Positions 60,990 through 64,000 of a stretch of DNA of 64,000 nucleotides are shown here, piece after piece. Both the position numbers and the translations under genes were made by a program. The stretch is from Acinetobacter sp. GSS19 (GTDB lineage Bacteria > Pseudomonadota > Gammaproteobacteria > Pseudomonadales > Moraxellaceae), in NCBI RefSeq assembly GCF_028621895.1, contig NZ_CP117520.1, positions 186,001-250,000 of the forward strand, written 5' to 3'. The number at the start of each line of letters is the position of its first letter. Within the stretch, counting starts at the first letter, position 1. The notes under the pieces are model-generated. The model worked only from the letters and a program-made list of their open reading frames with translations. It made no database searches and was not told where the DNA came from.

Positions 60990-61316
60990 ATGAGTTCAGC
61001 TCAGTTTGATCACGTATCTGTGGTAAAAAAATCAAATGTCTACTTTGGTGGCATGTGTATTAGCCACACAGTACAGTTTGAAGATGGAACGAAAAAAACT
61101 TTAGGGGTTATTTTACCGACCGAGCAGCCTTTAACGTTTGAAACCCACGTCCCTGAACGTATGGAAATCATTTCGGGTGAATGCCGCGTCAAAATCGCGG
61201 ACAGCGAAACCAGCGAATTGTTCCGTGCAGGCCAGTCTTTTTATGTGCCGGGCAACAGCAAGTTTAAAATTGAAACGGATGAAGTATTAGATTACGTCTG
61301 CCATTTAGAAGGCTAA
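60990..61316 (+). CDS. ppnP: Pyrimidine/purine nucleoside phosphorylase PpnP
   Basis: A 108-residue cupin-fold protein (former DUF1255/YaiE). It shows [43 protein letters not shown] and [13 protein letters not shown], the usual conserved blocks. PpnP splits nucleosides with phosphate. CTGGAG lies before the ATG. Confidence 0.93.
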   Translation: MSSAQFDHVSVVKKSNVYFGGMCISHTVQFEDGTKKTLGVILPTEQPLTFETHVPERMEIISGECRVKIADSETSELFRAGQSFYVPGNSKFKIETDEVLDYVCHLEG

Positions 61317-61421
61317 GAAATCTACTGCTAAATCGGTTACACTAGTCCTTATAAGAGAAATCCTGTGAAGTTGGCTTTGCAGGATTTTTATTTTGTATTG
61401 TAGTCACGATAGAGGTCGTTC

Positions 61422-62168
61422 ATGGCAAAACCAGAATATTATTATGGCGTTCACTCAGTGGAGTCATTATTAGAGCTTGAGCCGGAACGGGTATTAACTC
61501 TCTTTACGTTGAAAGGACGTGATGACCAGCGTTTGCAACGTATTCTGCAACTGGCTGAACCTTTTGGAATCAGCGTGCAGAAAGCCAGTCGAGATAGTCT
61601 GGAAAAACTGGCTGGTTTACCTTTTCACCAGGGTGTTGTGGCTGCCGTGCGACCACATCCAACTTTAAATGAAAAAGATCTGGATCAATTACTGGAGCAG
61701 ACCAGCAATCCATTGTTGTTGGCATTGGACCAAGTGACCGATCCGCATAATCTCGGTGCTTGTATCCGTACGGCGGCTGCCATGGGTGTGCAGGCGGTTA
61801 TTGTACCGCGTGACCGTTCTGCCAGTCTGACGCCGACTGCACGTAAAGTGGCCGCCGGTGGAGCGGAAAAAGTACAGTTTATTCAGGTGACCAATCTGGC
61901 ACGTACTTTGGCGCATCTTAAAGAAACCACGCATATTCGCGTAATTGGCACCATGCTGGATGAAAAGGCATTACCCTTGCAACAGTGTGATTTGACCGGG
62001 CCTGTGGTGATTGTGATGGGTGCTGAAGATACCGGGTTACGTCCGATTACCCAGTCACAGTGTGATCAGACGGTATTTATCCCGATGTCAGGCAATCTGC
62101 AAAGTTTGAATGTCAGCGTAGCGACGGGTATGGCGTTATATGAAGCTTGCCGTCAGCGCCAAGCCTGA
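61422..62168 (+). CDS. rlmB: 23S rRNA (guanosine-2'-O-)-methyltransferase RlmB
   Basis: A SPOUT-class methyltransferase that modifies G2251 in the 23S P loop. The 248-residue product has the N-terminal substrate-binding domain (YYYGVHSVESLLE) and the knotted domain with DPHNLGACIRTA, MGAEDTGLR and PMSGNLQSLNVSVATGMALYE, motifs 1 to 3. It starts with an AGAGG site. Confidence 0.94.
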   Translation: MAKPEYYYGVHSVESLLELEPERVLTLFTLKGRDDQRLQRILQLAEPFGISVQKASRDSLEKLAGLPFHQGVVAAVRPHPTLNEKDLDQLLEQTSNPLLLALDQVTDPHNLGACIRTAAAMGVQAVIVPRDRSASLTPTARKVAAGGAEKVQFIQVTNLARTLAHLKETTHIRVIGTMLDEKALPLQQCDLTGPVVIVMGAEDTGLRPITQSQCDQTVFIPMSGNLQSLNVSVATGMALYEACRQRQA

Positions 62169-62203
62169 TTCATTTTACCGACAATTACACAGCCAGTTTA
62201 TTT

Positions 62204-63115
62204 ATGTCACCCCGTACTCAAGGTTATTTCTTTATTGCCATTACCATGTGTATCTGGGGGGGATTTACCATTTTTTCCCGCCTCAATACACAGTGGCAAA
62301 TTAGTGCTTGGGATATTACTGCACTGCGTTTTGGTTTGGCTTTCCTGATTCTGATGCCGGTTTTGCTGTACAAGAAAGACACCGCGTTTTTGTGGCAAAA
62401 ACACTCTGTCATTTTGGCGCTGATTGGTGGTGTGGGATATTGCTTGACCGCCTATACGGCATTTTTATATGCGCCAGCCGCACATGCTGCAATTTTCCTG
62501 AATGGCTGTATTCCTTTGACGACCGCCGTTGCTGCGTGGATTCTGTTTAAACAACCTTTTGATAAGCATACCTGGATTAGCCTGTCGATTATGCTGACCG
62601 CCTTGGGGCTGATGAGTTTTCTGATCTCCCAGAGTAGCAGCCATGCCTTTGGTAAAGGGGATGTATTGCTATTTATCAGTGCGATCTGGTGGGGACTCTT
62701 TACGGTTTTACTCAAACAGTGGAGATTATCGGCTTGGCATTCAATGGCCAGTGTTGCCATTTGGTCAGCGATCATCTATTTGCCGATTTATTTGTTCTTT
62801 ATTCCTAAACATCTGACAGAACCTGAGCCGATTCATTTGCTGATTCAGACTGTGTTCCATGGCATTTTTGTGGTGATTATTGCAACCCTGACCTACGTCG
62901 CCGCGATTGAACGCTTAGGCGCTTTTAAAACTGGAAGCATTGTGACCTTGGCACCATTTATTGCTGCGCTGCTTGCTGTCCCATTACTAGGAGAACCCTT
63001 AAGTCCAGCGATTGTCTGTGGTCTGGTGGGGATGGGAATAGGCGCGTTGCAACCTTGGCGTTGGCTACGTCAAGATAGCTTGACCCAGCAATTGCAACAG
63101 CAAAAAGATCAGTGA
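62204..63115 (+). CDS. EamA-family (DMT) transporter
   Basis: A 303-residue protein with ten predicted hydrophobic helices in two EamA repeats. The first repeat starts with YFFIAITMCIWGGFTIFSRL, the second with GDVLLFISAIWWGLFTVLLKQW. The substrate is unknown; such proteins export amino acids or metabolites. The start at 62204 avoids an N-terminal extension over the end of rlmB. Its 3' end overlaps convergent coaE by 7 bp. Confidence 0.82.
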   Translation: MSPRTQGYFFIAITMCIWGGFTIFSRLNTQWQISAWDITALRFGLAFLILMPVLLYKKDTAFLWQKHSVILALIGGVGYCLTAYTAFLYAPAAHAAIFLNGCIPLTTAVAAWILFKQPFDKHTWISLSIMLTALGLMSFLISQSSSHAFGKGDVLLFISAIWWGLFTVLLKQWRLSAWHSMASVAIWSAIIYLPIYLFFIPKHLTEPEPIHLLIQTVFHGIFVVIIATLTYVAAIERLGAFKTGSIVTLAPFIAALLAVPLLGEPLSPAIVCGLVGMGIGALQPWRWLRQDSLTQQLQQQKDQ

Positions 63116-63714
63116 TGTTTCTCTGCTCGGAGCAGATACAGCTCATGCAAGGGCATTAATTGTGAATAAAGATGTTCAATATGGCCATCATTGGTCACAA
63201 TATCATCTGCCATGGCAATTTTTTGCTGACGTGACATTTGTGCCGCAATAATCTGGCGGATCTGTTCAGGTGTCTGACCATCACGGCTACTGGCACGCAG
63301 GATCTGGATTTCTTCACTGGTATCGATCAGCAGGTTATGATCCGTCATTTCATGCTGATTGGTTTCAAATAGCAGCGGAGAAACCAGAATCACATAAGGG
63401 CTGCTTGCCTGTTGTAATTGCTGAATGATGGAGGCACGAATAGCCGGATGGGTAATCTGGTTCAGAACTTGACGGGCTTCCGGAAACTGGAAAATATGAT
63501 TGCGTAAGGCCGTCCGGTCGAGCTCACCATTATCGAGTAACACCCAGTCGCCAAATGCTAGACGGATATTGTCGAGCGTGACCTGACCGACCTGAACGAC
63601 TTCACGTGCGACCACGTCTGCATCCACCACATGAATTCCTTGGGTTTCAAACCATGCACTCGCGGCTGATTTGCCGCTGCCGATTCCGCCGGTCAGTCCC
63701 AAAATAAAACCCAT
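63109..63714 (-). CDS. coaE: Dephospho-CoA kinase
   Basis: CoaE phosphorylates dephospho-CoA in the last step of CoA synthesis. The 201-residue product has the P-loop GLTGGIGSGKS (about 6-16), DADVVARE, ITHPAIRASI and LVSPLLFETN. It starts 1 bp after the end of pilD, a conserved pair in type IV pilus operons (pilD-coaE). The ribosome site AGGAGG lies in the end of pilD. Confidence 0.95.
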   Translation of the reverse strand: MGFILGLTGGIGSGKSAASAWFETQGIHVVDADVVAREVVQVGQVTLDNIRLAFGDWVLLDNGELDRTALRNHIFQFPEARQVLNQITHPAIRASIIQQLQQASSPYVILVSPLLFETNQHEMTDHNLLIDTSEEIQILRASSRDGQTPEQIRQIIAAQMSRQQKIAMADDIVTNDGHIEHLYSQLMPLHELYLLRAEKHH

Positions 63715-63715
63715 G

Positions 63716-64000
63716 TTATCCTCCTAAATACACCTTCATGATCTGCTCACCCCATAAAAAGGCAATCCAGCCTGCAATCGCAATATAAGGACCAAAGGCA
63801 AAAGGCTGATTTTCTTGACGCACTTTTAATAAAATGATCCCGATGATTGCACCGACCAATGAGGAGAGCAGTACAATCAACGGTAGCATGAATGGCCCCA
63901 TCCAGGCACCGAGTGCAGCCAGCAGTTTGAAATCACCGTAGCCCATGCCTTCCTTACCCGTCAAGAGTTTGAACAGGTAATACACAATCCACAGACATAA
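63716..64000 (-). CDS. pilD: Type IV prepilin peptidase PilD, C-terminal end (partial)
   Basis: The last 94 codons of the gene lie in the window and the reading frame stays open to its edge. [10 protein letters not shown] carries the GxGD aspartyl protease motif of prepilin peptidases, and the following hydrophobic helices ([47 protein letters not shown]) match the PilD C-terminal half. PilD cuts and methylates pilins; it precedes coaE in the same operon. Confidence 0.9.
   Translation of the reverse strand, partial: LCLWIVYYLFKLLTGKEGMGYGDFKLLAALGAWMGPFMLPLIVLLSSLVGAIIGIILLKVRQENQPFAFGPYIAIAGWIAFLWGEQIMKVYLGG

Overview
The window is a piece of a gammaproteobacterial chromosome, and the gene content and protein sequences fit Acinetobacter (Moraxellaceae). 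The main pointers are the argH / algZ-algR-hemC-hemD-hemX-hemY neighbourhood shared with other Pseudomonadales, a tRNA-Thr/Tyr/Gly/Thr-tuf block leading into secE-nusG-rplKAJL-rpoBC, a murD-ftsW pair standing apart from a larger division cluster, and the moderately AT-rich composition. The species was not determined. No rRNA operon, insertion sequence, prophage or CRISPR array was seen; nearly all of the window reads as core chromosome.

Layout. 1-600: the 3' end of feoB and a small Cys-rich FeoB-associated protein. 0.7-3.3 kb: murD-ftsW. 3.4-8.7 kb (minus): dksA-gluQ, then thiC-nudF-cpdA, with a TPP riboswitch in front of thiC. 9-9.8 kb: phoU behind a convincing Pho box. 10.1-11.9 kb (minus): argH-yggX. 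11.8-17.6 kb: sensor/regulator pair algZ-algR, then hemCDXY. 18-21.7 kb: an H-NS-type protein, a membrane-anchored FHA protein, gph and trpE. 21.8-35.9 kb: four tRNAs, tuf, tRNA-Trp, secE, nusG, four ribosomal protein genes, rpoB and rpoC. 36-40 kb: envelope genes and htpG, which has a sigma32-like promoter. 40-47.2 kb is the least understood stretch: an orphan outer-membrane barrel candidate, a two-gene unit whose long product has a ParB-like motif, secreted and membrane small proteins, dodecin and a FrnE-type oxidoreductase. 47.3-50.6 kb (minus): fadB-fadA. 51-52 kb: lpxO. 52-54 kb: a secreted duplicated-domain protein convergent with a stand-alone AAA+ ATPase. 54-60.6 kb: uvrC, pgsA, alkB-like, yqgE-ruvX (minus), recN (minus). 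61-64 kb: ppnP, rlmB, an EamA transporter, then coaE and the end of pilD (minus).

How it fits together. Most genes are housekeeping: envelope synthesis, haem synthesis, transcription and translation machinery, fatty-acid oxidation and DNA repair. The sequence shows several control layers: TPP riboswitch (thiC), Pho box (phoU), sigma32-like promoter (htpG), a possible Trp-codon leader peptide (trpE), ribosomal-protein leader and attenuator hairpins (rplJ, rpoB), a 20-bp palindrome before the H-NS gene, and intercistronic hairpins (algZ-algR, thiC-nudF).

No fully convincing new system was found. The best leads are the 59-aa + 457-aa gene unit at 41.3-42.9 kb, a candidate small RNA at 43.25 kb, paired CCTGTG/CACAGG hairpin units at 44.0-44.17 kb, the duplicated four-cysteine secreted domain at 52.2 kb, the solitary ClpB-D2-like ATPase at 52.8 kb and the trpE leader. 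Start codons were revised where a Shine-Dalgarno sequence, homology or an upstream terminator favoured a later start.
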